Shown piece by piece: positions 1 through 6,795 of a stretch of DNA of 23,373 nucleotides; positions within the stretch are counted from its first letter, which is position 1; each line of letters starts with the position of its first letter. Origin of the DNA: CAYXVJ01 sp964558445. Its GTDB lineage: Bacteria > Bacillota > Clostridia > Saccharofermentanales > Fastidiosipilaceae. Below the pieces are notes generated by a model that did not search any database, was not told where the DNA came from, and was given only the letters and a program-made list of their open reading frames with translations. The position numbers and the translations under genes were made by a program. The stretch is from NCBI GenBank assembly GCA_964558445.1, contig CAZLEA010000028.1:1-23373 (forward strand), written 5' to 3'.

Positions 1-509
1 TAGGCTATACTACCCACAATGGCAGGGAGGCAGGAACCCGAATTATCGGATCGGGTCGCAAGTGCTTGCGGCTATCGCATCCGGATGTAGCGACTACGGA
101 ACATTCTTCATATTTACATGAGATGGTACTTGGCACGCGACTTGGTAGAGGGGCGCCTCAACTAGATGATCTCGTACCTGTATCGGTTTCGCCGGAGCGA
201 GTTCTCTATGTAGGATTAATTGAAGAATCATTAAGGGACTTGGATCAAGATGTGCGGCGGCTCCATCTGGATCTGGATGTGTTATCTCCTCATAGTTTCT
301 ATGGATTATTACCGAATGAGCCTGGTAAGGATATCTCTGAATTCCCTGCTGCTGTCGGCAGAATGACGTTACAACAGGTCGTAAGAATAATGAGCGATAT
401 TAATCATTTTGTAGGCATTGTAGGATTAAGCCTGGCAGAATACATGCCTTGGGATGCACTTCAGCTTCGAGATGCCTTCGAGAAGATGCGAATCTACACA
501 ACGGATTGA
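1..509 (+). CDS. Arginase/agmatinase-family ureohydrolase, C-terminal part (5' truncated by window edge)
   Basis: The reading frame is open from the left edge (first full codon at base 3) to a TGA at 507-509, so the N-terminal half lies outside. The visible part carries HLDLDVLSP, which matches the second metal-binding block of ureohydrolases (S/H-x-D-x-D-x-x-x-P), where two aspartates bind the binuclear manganese centre. An earlier THNGREAG stretch and the closing helix (SLAEYMPWDALQLRDAFEKM) also suit the family fold. Members hydrolyse guanidino compounds (arginine, agmatine, formiminoglutamate) to urea or formamide plus an amine. The substrate cannot be told from this half. A TTG at 66 could be taken as a start, but the homology extends upstream of it, so it is internal. 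Family call fairly secure, substrate open. Confidence 0.75.
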   Translation, partial: GYTTHNGREAGTRIIGSGRKCLRLSHPDVATTEHSSYLHEMVLGTRLGRGAPQLDDLVPVSVSPERVLYVGLIEESLRDLDQDVRRLHLDLDVLSPHSFYGLLPNEPGKDISEFPAAVGRMTLQQVVRIMSDINHFVGIVGLSLAEYMPWDALQLRDAFEKMRIYTTD

Positions 510-558
510 GTGCTTGTAGTATATACTGTTTTTATTTGATTATTATAGAAGCGTGAGC

Positions 559-591
559 ATTGTAATCGACTTGTTAAATACAGATTACAAT
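559..591. promoter_or_regulatory. Perfect 9-bp inverted repeat upstream of the rhodanese gene
   Basis: ATTGTAATC at 559-567 is repeated in reverse complement as GATTACAAT at 583-591, separated by 15 bases. It sits 19 bases before the rhodanese start codon and just upstream of its ribosome binding site. It could be an operator for a dimeric repressor or an RNA hairpin in the leader. No T-run follows it, so it is not a normal terminator. Confidence 0.45.
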
Positions 592-610
592 CGCCGAAGA
601 GGAGACTCCT

Positions 611-907
611 ATGAAACAGATATCGTGTGCGGAATTGGAAGAGGCGCTTGCCAACGGGCAGTCCTATTCAATCGTAGATGTTCGAGAAGCGTACGAATTA
701 AGTAGCGGGATGATTCCCGGTGCGAAGCATATTCCGATGAACGCTTTGATGGCCAGGAGAAATGAGCTAGATAAGAACCAGGTTCAGGTACTGGTGTGTG
801 CATCAGGAGCCAGAAGCGGTATGGGCTCGTTTATGCTTCGTCGTTTCGGTTACAAGGCATTAAATCTGATCGGTGGGATGGACGCTTGGACGGGTGACGT
901 CGAGTAA
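611..907 (+). CDS. Single-domain rhodanese-like sulfurtransferase
   Basis: This 98-residue protein is one complete rhodanese domain. IVDVREAYEL is the conserved early motif, and the active-site loop CASGARS holds the candidate persulfide cysteine Cys63 followed by Arg68, as in C-x-x-G-x-R loops. The closing LIGGMDAWTG is the usual end of the fold. Such proteins (GlpE/PspE size) move sulfane sulfur from thiosulfate or persulfides to acceptors in the cytoplasm; there is no signal peptide. The start is supported by a GAGGAG ribosome binding site about 9 bases upstream. The gene stands alone behind a leader with a perfect inverted repeat. The physiological sulfur donor and acceptor are unknown. 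Domain call very likely. Confidence 0.9.
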   Translation: MKQISCAELEEALANGQSYSIVDVREAYELSSGMIPGAKHIPMNALMARRNELDKNQVQVLVCASGARSGMGSFMLRRFGYKALNLIGGMDAWTGDVE

Positions 908-962
908 CTAAGCCTGGTTATGCGCAAGTTGTCCTCTTGTGATAGATTGGGAGACGATATCA

Positions 963-1853
963 ATGGTTCGATATTCGGTAGAGAAGACGATCGGCTTAGC
1001 ACTAGATCTTGGTCTAAGTCAGGAAGCGATTGCCATATTAAGTAATCTTCTGACAGACGAGGTCTTGGCGAACTATCAACAGTTATGCCATCAGATGACG
1101 GTGTACGAGTTGTCGGAAGCAGCTTACAAGCAGCTGGCGGATGAGCTCGAAGGACAAGATCCGGACGGTATGTTGATGCTTGGCCTGATGCTGGCGGCAG
1201 CTACGGATTCCAGGGCTACCTACGAGCACGAGGGAATCTCTGAAGAGATCTTCAGGGAGACGATGGATTGCTTCCCTCGCTTCTTGGCAGAGGATCTTGA
1301 ACAGCACGGACGCACTTGTTTCACTCGAGCGTTCTGGGCGTGGCGCCAGCTCTCGCTGCGCTTGTTTCGCATCGGACTTCTGGAGTTCGAGTATGTTAGA
1401 CCGAACAAGACGGATTCGCGCCTTGTCGAGTTAAGCGGCGGTCGTATGATTCTCAGCGTACATATCCCTTCGGATGTCATAATGACGCAGGATTCGTTAC
1501 ACGCTTCGTATCAACATGGTTACGATTTCTTCTGTAAGCATGAAGCGCGTTTGTGCCCCGAGGGTTTACCGGTCTTATTCTTCTGCAGTACCTGGCTTCT
1601 CTCTCCAGAGCTGAATGCCTTGTTGCCAGAGGGTTCTAGGATCAAACAGTTCTATTCGGATTATGAGATCTACGAAGTTGACTTAGAGGACAAGGGCTTC
1701 TATTACTGGCTGTTTGCAGAAGACGAGAATCCGGATACGAGACCTAAGCGAAGCTCGCTGCAGAGAACCGTGCACCGCCACCTACTCGCCGGTGGGAAGA
1801 TCGGATCGGCTGCGGGTGTGATACCTGTGGGACGTTTCGAATATACGAATTAA
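963..1853 (+). CDS. Acyltransferase-domain protein, GNAT-like two-domain family
   Basis: The protein of about 296 residues resembles a Firmicutes family annotated as acyltransferase-domain proteins with an N-terminal helical part and a GNAT-like C-terminal domain. Recognisable blocks are RLFRIGLLEFEY, then LSVHIPSDVIMTQDSLHASY, then a block ending LFFCSTWLLSPEL before an acidic, aromatic-rich region. No biochemical role is established that I can name, and acyl-CoA use is inferred from the family label only. ATG at 963 is chosen because GGGAG at 949-953 sits 9 bases before it; a GTG at 939 in the same frame has no ribosome binding site. There is no signal peptide or membrane segment. The GH43 gene starts 37 bases downstream on the same strand. 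Confidence 0.65.
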   Translation: MVRYSVEKTIGLALDLGLSQEAIAILSNLLTDEVLANYQQLCHQMTVYELSEAAYKQLADELEGQDPDGMLMLGLMLAAATDSRATYEHEGISEEIFRETMDCFPRFLAEDLEQHGRTCFTRAFWAWRQLSLRLFRIGLLEFEYVRPNKTDSRLVELSGGRMILSVHIPSDVIMTQDSLHASYQHGYDFFCKHEARLCPEGLPVLFFCSTWLLSPELNALLPEGSRIKQFYSDYEIYEVDLEDKGFYYWLFAEDENPDTRPKRSSLQRTVHRHLLAGGKIGSAAGVIPVGRFEYTN

Positions 1854-1890
1854 TCGTTTATCTAGTTCATAAATTATGGAGTTTGAATGG

Positions 1891-2985
1891 ATGTATAAGA
1901 TGTTTAGACCCGGCCAAGAGTGGCTTGATACAGATGGGGTGGCGATTCAGGCTCACGGTGGCCATGTTCAGTACCTACCCGTTCCAGACCCGCATACGGG
2001 TACGATTACGATGAAGTGGTGGTGGGTCGGTGAGGACAAGACGCATGGCTATCGAGGCGGTATCCGCGCGTACAGCTCACTGGATCTATATAACTGGCAG
2101 TCCGAAGGGATCGTCATGCGAAACATCGACTCGCGCTCGCAACTGGATACCGAGGATTATTTCCAGGACCTCTATCGCGGCGCGACTACCGAAGATAAGG
2201 ACTTGATTTATGCGTCGATCAACAGTCATACGAGTGTGATTGAACGACCGAAGATGCTCTACAACAAGAAGACGAAGCAGTACGTCATCTGGTTTCATGC
2301 CGATGGACCGACCGCGAAATCGGATTCGAATTATGCTGTGGCATCGGCGGGACTTGCTGTTGCGGATCACCCTGCAGGGCCGTTTCGTTTCATCGATCGC
2401 TATCGGCTGAATACCTGTCCGCCGGATCAAGAGGATCTCTATCCGGAGAGCCAAGGGATGGCGCGGGACATGACACTGTTTGTCGACGATGACGATACGG
2501 CATATATCATCTATTCGTCCGAGGAGAATCTGACGCTCTATATCTCGAAGCTAAACGATAGCTATACATACCTGTCGGCAGACCCCAAGGAGGCTATCTA
2601 TGGCGAGGACTTCGTTCGAGTGTTCCCCGGTGCCCAGCGAGAGGCTCCGGCAATTGTGAAGCGAGATGGGCTCTACTACATGATGACGTCCGCTTGCACT
2701 GGCTGGCATCCGAATCCGGCGAAGGTTGCAACAGCAGATACGATACTGGGCCCATGGACAGATCAGGGCGATCCGATGGTAGACGATAGAGATCAAGACA
2801 CTTTCAGATCACAGAGCACTTGCTTGTTTGCCTATCCAGCCGATGCCGATGAACAGACATACATCTACATGGGCGATCGCTGGCAGCCAGACGATCTGGC
2901 AAGCAGTTCTTACGTCTGGTTACCGATTCGCTTCGAAGAGGATGGCAGTATGCGGATTGCGTGGCAAGATGAGTGGTCTCTATAA
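1891..2985 (+). CDS. Glycoside hydrolase family 43, exo-beta-1,3-galactanase-like, cytoplasmic
   Basis: The five-bladed beta-propeller GH43 fold is suggested by a complete series of family blocks: AYSSLDLYNW, VIERPKMLYN with candidate Glu118, ARDMTLFVDDDDTAYIIYS, QREAPAIVKRDGLYYMMTS with candidate catalytic acid Glu251, TGWHPNPA, and FRSQST with Gln308. The last three blocks fit the galactan 1,3-beta-galactosidase subfamily, in which published structural work assigns a glutamine instead of an aspartate as base. No signal peptide or carbohydrate-binding module is present, so it probably trims imported galacto- or arabino-oligosaccharides inside the cell. ATG 1891 is preferred over ATG 1876 because GGAG at 1878-1881 lies 9 bases before it. 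Arabinofuranosidase or another GH43 activity cannot be excluded. Confidence 0.85.
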   Translation: MYKMFRPGQEWLDTDGVAIQAHGGHVQYLPVPDPHTGTITMKWWWVGEDKTHGYRGGIRAYSSLDLYNWQSEGIVMRNIDSRSQLDTEDYFQDLYRGATTEDKDLIYASINSHTSVIERPKMLYNKKTKQYVIWFHADGPTAKSDSNYAVASAGLAVADHPAGPFRFIDRYRLNTCPPDQEDLYPESQGMARDMTLFVDDDDTAYIIYSSEENLTLYISKLNDSYTYLSADPKEAIYGEDFVRVFPGAQREAPAIVKRDGLYYMMTSACTGWHPNPAKVATADTILGPWTDQGDPMVDDRDQDTFRSQSTCLFAYPADADEQTYIYMGDRWQPDDLASSSYVWLPIRFEEDGSMRIAWQDEWSL

Positions 2986-3017
2986 CGTGAATGTCTTGAG
3001 CTATACGGGGGTTGATT

Positions 3018-3674
3018 ATGCAAGTATTGGTTGGTTCGCAGAATCGTAGCAAGATGCAAGAGTATAAGGATTTGCTCGCACCGTTCGGTGTCGATGTCAT
3101 CAATTTATTGGATCTTGGCATCGATGCCAAACCAAGCGAGACAGGAGGCACGCCCGAGGAGAATGCACGGATCAAGGCTGCCTTCTATAGTCAGTTTGCT
3201 CCTCATGTGATCTCATCGGATTCCGGTCTCTATTTCATGGAACTTAGCGAAGATGATCCGGCTCAGCCGGGCCTCTACGTTCGTCGCAAGCACCAAGACG
3301 GCGAAGAGATGAACGATGAAGAGATGATCGAATACTACTGTGATCTGATTAATCGGCATGGCGGGAAGCTCACAGCCTTCTACAGAGACGGTTATGCGAT
3401 TGCGCGAAACGGACACATCGAGACCTTCATGCGACAAGGTGAGATTGACTTGGTACACAGCTTCTATATGGTCGGTACGGCTTCGCCCAAACGTCATATC
3501 GATTGGCCTCTGGACAGCCTCTCTGTGGAACCCAAGAGCGGTAAGTACTATATCGACTTGGATGAGGCGCCGGAGCGGACCGAACACGAACAAGCACTCT
3601 GGGATGACTATCAACGACAGAAGGAAGCATTTATCATCAAGGCACTGGGCCTGAAGGTTTCACTTCACAAATAG
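3018..3674 (+). CDS. Divergent HAM1/RdgB-type nucleoside triphosphate pyrophosphatase
   Basis: The N-terminal half has the hallmarks of the Ham1/RdgB (ITPase) family: GSQNRSKMQEY for the A-T-x-N-x-x-K-x-x-E motif, PEENARIKA for the E-N-A-x-x-K-A motif, and SDSGLYF for the D-D-S-G-L motif. Classical members hydrolyse ITP, dITP and XTP to the monophosphate to clean the nucleotide pool. The C-terminal half is unusual: I see neither the F-G-Y-D-P block nor the S-H-R block that normally bind the base and phosphate. The substrate may therefore differ. ATG 3018 is preceded by GGGGG 6 bases upstream; a TTG at 3012 is less likely. It lies 32 bases after the GH43 stop, so co-transcription is plausible. 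Confidence 0.75.
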   Translation: MQVLVGSQNRSKMQEYKDLLAPFGVDVINLLDLGIDAKPSETGGTPEENARIKAAFYSQFAPHVISSDSGLYFMELSEDDPAQPGLYVRRKHQDGEEMNDEEMIEYYCDLINRHGGKLTAFYRDGYAIARNGHIETFMRQGEIDLVHSFYMVGTASPKRHIDWPLDSLSVEPKSGKYYIDLDEAPERTEHEQALWDDYQRQKEAFIIKALGLKVSLHK

Positions 3675-3690
3675 CAAATAATGAACAGTC

Positions 3691-3709
3691 CTTCGCAACT
3701 GTAGCGAAG
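3691..3709 (+). other. Small hairpin downstream of the HAM1-type gene
   Basis: CTTCGC (3691-3696) and GCGAAG (3704-3709) form a perfect 6-bp stem with a 7-base loop, 17 bases after the stop codon. No T-run follows, so it is at best a weak terminator or part of the leader structure of the next gene. Confidence 0.3.
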
Positions 3710-3712
3710 CCT

Positions 3713-3766
3713 AGCCGTCATACTCTTACTAGAATGAAGTCAAATGAAGTAAGAGAGGTGACGGCT
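3713..3766 (+). promoter_or_regulatory. Long leader stem-loop that covers the GH8 ribosome binding site
   Basis: AGCCGTCA (3713-3720) pairs with TGACGGCT (3759-3766), and CTCTTACT (3723-3730) pairs with AGTAAGAG (3748-3755). This gives 16 base pairs broken only by a 2/3-base internal loop, around a 17-base apical loop. The Shine-Dalgarno GAGAGG (3753-3758) lies in the 3' arm and internal loop, and the stem ends one base before the start codon at 3768. Folding would hide the ribosome binding site, which suggests translational control. The pairing is read directly; the regulatory role is inference. Confidence 0.5.
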
Positions 3767-3767
3767 T

Positions 3768-4922
3768 ATGTATACTATGAATGTCGGAAGAGAGACGGAC
3801 GGCTACAAGAATTACTGGATGAGCTTAGGGAAGGATCCTGTAGAGATTGAGGCTCGCGCACATGCGATCTGGCAGGCTATCTTGCACGATGAAGTGGTCG
3901 GTTTCTCTGCTGAGACGGAGAATAACGAGCTATATTTCATCGATACAGGTAACGATGACGTTAGGACAGAAGGTCAGTCATATGGCATGACGATCGCAGC
4001 ACTGATGGACGACCAAGTTAGTTTCGACAAGACCTGGCGCTGGACACTTAATCATATGTATCTGACAGACGGTCCCTGCAGAGGCTACTTCGCGTGGTCG
4101 GTTCCGCTGGACGGACGTCCGAGAGCTGCCGGGCCGGCACCGGATGGTGAAGAGTTTTTGGCTTATAGTTTGATCCTCGCTGCGAAGCGTTGGGGTAAGG
4201 GTGCAGATACGGGTGAGTCATGCCTAGGTATCCCGTACTTCGATTATGCGGCATGGGCTAAGCGAATTCTGACGGATGTGCTACATCGCAAGCCGGGTGA
4301 GGCAGGCCCGATGTGGACCGAGAATAATCTGATTGAGTTCGTACCGGATAGCGGCTTCACGGATCCGTCTTATCACTTACCGCATGTCTATCGTTTGTTT
4401 GCAGATGCGTCGAAGCCCGAGGATCGAGAGCGTTGGCTGGAGATAGAGGCCGCATCGCTTGCTTACTTGCCGAAGGCCATGCATCCCGTGACGGGCATGA
4501 ATCCGGAGTATAGCAGCTACGAGGGCGAGGCGATTCTGGGTAGGGACCATCATAATTTCTTCAGTGATGCGTATCGAACGATCATGAACATAGCGCTAGC
4601 CGCCACATGGCCGGGACGCGAAACCGAGCAGTGGATGATCGATGCTGCAGAGAGTCTCGCCGAGTTCTTCTACCGGATCCCGACAGACGAATTTCGTAGA
4701 TACGAACTTGACGGCACGGACGGCGGTCGTTTCAGTCGTCATCCAATCGGACTTCTCGCAAGCTTAGCAACGACTTACGTGATCAGCCAAACAGAGGAGA
4801 CGAAGACGCTTGCTCTTCGCTTCTGGGATACACCGCTTCGGGATGGGCGCAGGCGCTACTATGATAACTTCTTGTATGCATTCGCGTTCCTCGCACTCGC
4901 CGGTATGTACCGTGGCGATTGA
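3768..4922 (+). CDS. GH8 reducing-end xylose-releasing exo-oligoxylanase-like glycosidase
   Basis: The 384-residue protein has the GH8 (alpha/alpha)6-barrel signatures: DVRTEGQSYGM with the candidate proton donor Glu68, the block GYFAWSVPLDG followed by PAPDGEEF, and HHNFFSDAYRTIMN with Asp267 as the likely base. Length, lack of a signal peptide and these blocks fit Rex-type enzymes, which remove single xylose units from the reducing end of xylo-oligosaccharides in the cytoplasm. This fits the neighbouring intracellular GH43 as a catabolic pair for imported hemicellulose fragments, although no sugar transporter lies in the window. The start has a GAGAGG ribosome binding site inside a strong leader hairpin. 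Some GH8 members are chitosanases or endoglucanases, but those are usually secreted. Confidence 0.88.
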   Translation: MYTMNVGRETDGYKNYWMSLGKDPVEIEARAHAIWQAILHDEVVGFSAETENNELYFIDTGNDDVRTEGQSYGMTIAALMDDQVSFDKTWRWTLNHMYLTDGPCRGYFAWSVPLDGRPRAAGPAPDGEEFLAYSLILAAKRWGKGADTGESCLGIPYFDYAAWAKRILTDVLHRKPGEAGPMWTENNLIEFVPDSGFTDPSYHLPHVYRLFADASKPEDRERWLEIEAASLAYLPKAMHPVTGMNPEYSSYEGEAILGRDHHNFFSDAYRTIMNIALAATWPGRETEQWMIDAAESLAEFFYRIPTDEFRRYELDGTDGGRFSRHPIGLLASLATTYVISQTEETKTLALRFWDTPLRDGRRRYYDNFLYAFAFLALAGMYRGD

Positions 4923-5033
4923 TATCCGTACTCCTACCGCTTAACGCAATTATCGGAGCATATAAGAATATTAAAGGTATACCGCTAGTTAAGTCTTCGT
5001 AACAACGTATCTGTTTGTCTTGGCGAAGCATCC

Positions 5034-5039
5034 TATAAT
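5034..5039 (+). promoter_or_regulatory. Candidate -10 element for the flavodoxin gene
   Basis: A perfect TATAAT lies 32 bases before the flavodoxin start in a 148-base gap. No well-spaced -35 hexamer is visible (a TTGTCT at 5015-5020 is too close), so this is a weak promoter call. Confidence 0.3.
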
Positions 5040-5070
5040 AGAGACAATAACGGATGGAGGTAGACAGCAG

Positions 5071-5502
5071 ATGAAGAAGATTGCAGTAGTGTACTGGAGC
5101 AGTACGGGTAATACCGAAGAGATGGCCAAGGCCGTCGTAGAAGGCGCCCAGGGAGCGGGTGGAGCAGTTGAGCTGATCTATGCTACCGATTTCGGTGAGG
5201 ATAGGGTCCAAGCATTTGATGCCATAGCGTTTGGTTGCCCCGCAACAGGAACGGAGCAATTGGACGAAGGTGAATTCGAACCGATGTTCGTATCGTTGGA
5301 GCCTGTTCTCGCGGATAAGCCTGTTGTCTTATTCGGCTCATATAGCTGGGGTGAGGGCGATTGGATGCGCAGTTGGGAAGAGTTGACCTCATCATATGGC
5401 GCACGGATCGTAGCCGGCAGCGTGATCGCCGCCGATACACCGGACGAGACCGCGCTTGATGCTTGCAGAGCCCTTGGCGGTGCCCTGGTAGCAGGTGCAT
5501 AA
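5071..5502 (+). CDS. Flavodoxin
   Basis: A 143-residue short-chain flavodoxin. The FMN-phosphate loop SSTGNTEEMA directly follows the first beta strand (KKIAVVYW). FGCPATGTEQLDEGEFEPM fits the loop after the third strand, and LFGSYSWGEGDWM is the loop whose aromatic residue stacks on the isoalloxazine ring. Flavodoxins carry electrons at low potential between reductases and acceptors in the cytoplasm. The start at 5071 is fixed by GGAGG at 5056-5060 and by the family N terminus; the frame is open 17 codons further upstream but that part has no family match. No partner reductase is adjacent. The 3' side is followed by decayed sequence rather than a gene. Confidence 0.92.
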   Translation: MKKIAVVYWSSTGNTEEMAKAVVEGAQGAGGAVELIYATDFGEDRVQAFDAIAFGCPATGTEQLDEGEFEPMFVSLEPVLADKPVVLFGSYSWGEGDWMRSWEELTSSYGARIVAGSVIAADTPDETALDACRALGGALVAGA

Positions 5503-5506
5503 GATG

Positions 5507-5735
5507 TAAGAACGCATCGAGAGACTCGCTGTGCTCAAGATTCATCGTTCGGATCATGAATTCCCCACAGAACTAAGCTGCCTGCAAGCGTATGAGGGAC
5601 ACGGTCTATGGAGATTGGGTGCGCACGGCAGCTGCTATAGCTGTAAGACAAGGGGAATCAAACCTGCTTAACGAGCTTGCCAGTGAGATGGTAGCCGTCT
5701 ACGCCGATTTAGCGAAGCACTGCCACGCCCGCTAG
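5507..5735 (+). pseudogene. Decayed fragment resembling an antibiotic 6-phosphotransferase-type (APH) kinase
   Basis: The 240-base gap between the flavodoxin and fni genes holds two short frames that look like pieces of one protein. Around 5513-5620, one frame reads LAVLKIHRSDHEF, then ELSCLQAYEGHGLWRL. This resembles the ATP-anchoring lysine strand, the following helix glutamate and the G-x-G-x-x-R-L turn of the streptomycin/hydroxyurea phosphotransferase family. From 5592 to the stop at 5735, a second frame gives a helical piece (NLLNELASEMVAVYADLAKH) of the kind that precedes the catalytic loop. The catalytic H-G-D loop is missing and the two pieces are shifted and too close together, implying deletion and frameshift. 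Assignment rests on motif memory only. Confidence 0.35.
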
Positions 5736-5742
5736 AGGATAT

Positions 5743-6783
5743 CTATCGAGCCTTCGTAGCACTTAGGCCTCGATTCTCACAGTAATTCATGAGGTCCGGA
5801 GATAAGATTAGATCTGCACCGCGGAGGTCATCGATTCTGCTCGCGCCGAGGAGGGCCATCAAGAGGCGAAGATCCTCTCGCCACTGTGCGATGCGCTGGA
5901 CCGTCTCATCTATGCCCAGCTCCATGACCATGTTTAGCATACCGGCAGACATGCCGACAGCCTTGGCTCCTAGCGCGAAGGCCTTGATCATATCCAGGGG
6001 ATGGCGCATGCCGCCTGAGGCGATGAGCTCTGTGCGGTCACGATAGGGCCTTGCCTCCAGTAGCGATTGTACGGTGCTCTGCCCCCAGTTGTTTAGGTAA
6101 TCAAGCTTGTGTGCCTCGCGCCGATCGTTCTCGATGCGAGCGAAGTTCGTACCGCCGCGACCCGACACATCGATGTGGCGAACACCAAGCTCTTGTAGCT
6201 GCTCGATTGTCTCGCCGCTCATCCCGAAACCGACTTCCTTCACAATCACAGGCACGTTTAGTCCTGCAGTGATGCGGCGTATATTCTCGCTCCAATGTGA
6301 GAAGTTTCGATCGCCCTCCGGCATCACGACTTCCTGCGGAGAGTTGATATGGATTTGGAGCGCTGCGGCTCCGATTCTGGCAACCGCAACTCTAGCCTCA
6401 TCCAACCCGTAGTTCGGGTTCAAGTTGGCAAACAGTATTCCGTCCGGATTCACCTCGCGAACAATCGCAAAGGAGTCCCATACACTCGGGTCCTTGAACG
6501 CCGCGCTCATGGAGCCGGTCGCCATGGCGAGACCCGCCTCTCTTGCGACGGTTGCCAGCTTGCGATTAATCTCCTTGGTCCATTCGGTCCCGCCTGTCAT
6601 GGCGTTGATATAGAAGGGAGTAGCGAGATGAAGCGGACCGACCGTTGTCTCCAGACTCACGCCCGAGACATCGATGGCTCGAAGCGAGTGATGCACGAAA
6701 CGGACTTGGTCGAAGTCGTTTGTGCTGACCGGATTGAAATGGCTGAGGGCGTGGTTTACGTGATCGTCTTTGCGAATATTCAT
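5743..6783 (-). CDS. fni: Type 2 isopentenyl-diphosphate delta-isomerase (FMN-dependent)
   Basis: This 346-residue enzyme interconverts IPP and DMAPP using reduced FMN in the cytoplasm. Family blocks occur in order: RKDDHVNHAL at the N terminus, PFYINAMTGGT, NPNYGLDEA, QIHINSPQEVVMPEGDR (with the conserved Gln and Glu near the substrate magnesium), VPVIVKEVGFGMS, DVSGRGGTNFARIE, and ASGGMRHPLDMIKAFALGA for FMN phosphate binding. Length is normal. It is the last gene of the mevalonate operon, 12 bases after mvaK2, with an AGGAG ribosome binding site that overlaps the upstream stop codon. It makes the pathway self-sufficient for DMAPP. It is convergent with a decayed gene fragment on the + strand. 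Confidence 0.95.
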   Translation of the reverse strand: MNIRKDDHVNHALSHFNPVSTNDFDQVRFVHHSLRAIDVSGVSLETTVGPLHLATPFYINAMTGGTEWTKEINRKLATVAREAGLAMATGSMSAAFKDPSVWDSFAIVREVNPDGILFANLNPNYGLDEARVAVARIGAAALQIHINSPQEVVMPEGDRNFSHWSENIRRITAGLNVPVIVKEVGFGMSGETIEQLQELGVRHIDVSGRGGTNFARIENDRREAHKLDYLNNWGQSTVQSLLEARPYRDRTELIASGGMRHPLDMIKAFALGAKAVGMSAGMLNMVMELGIDETVQRIAQWREDLRLLMALLGASRIDDLRGADLILSPDLMNYCENRGLSATKAR

Positions 6784-6795
6784 CTGTCAAGACTC

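Noticed and set aside
66..509. The ureohydrolase fragment read as a complete small gene starting at TTG 66
   Set aside because: The frame continues to the left edge with plausible family sequence and TTG 66 lacks a ribosome binding site, so it is a truncated view of a larger gene.
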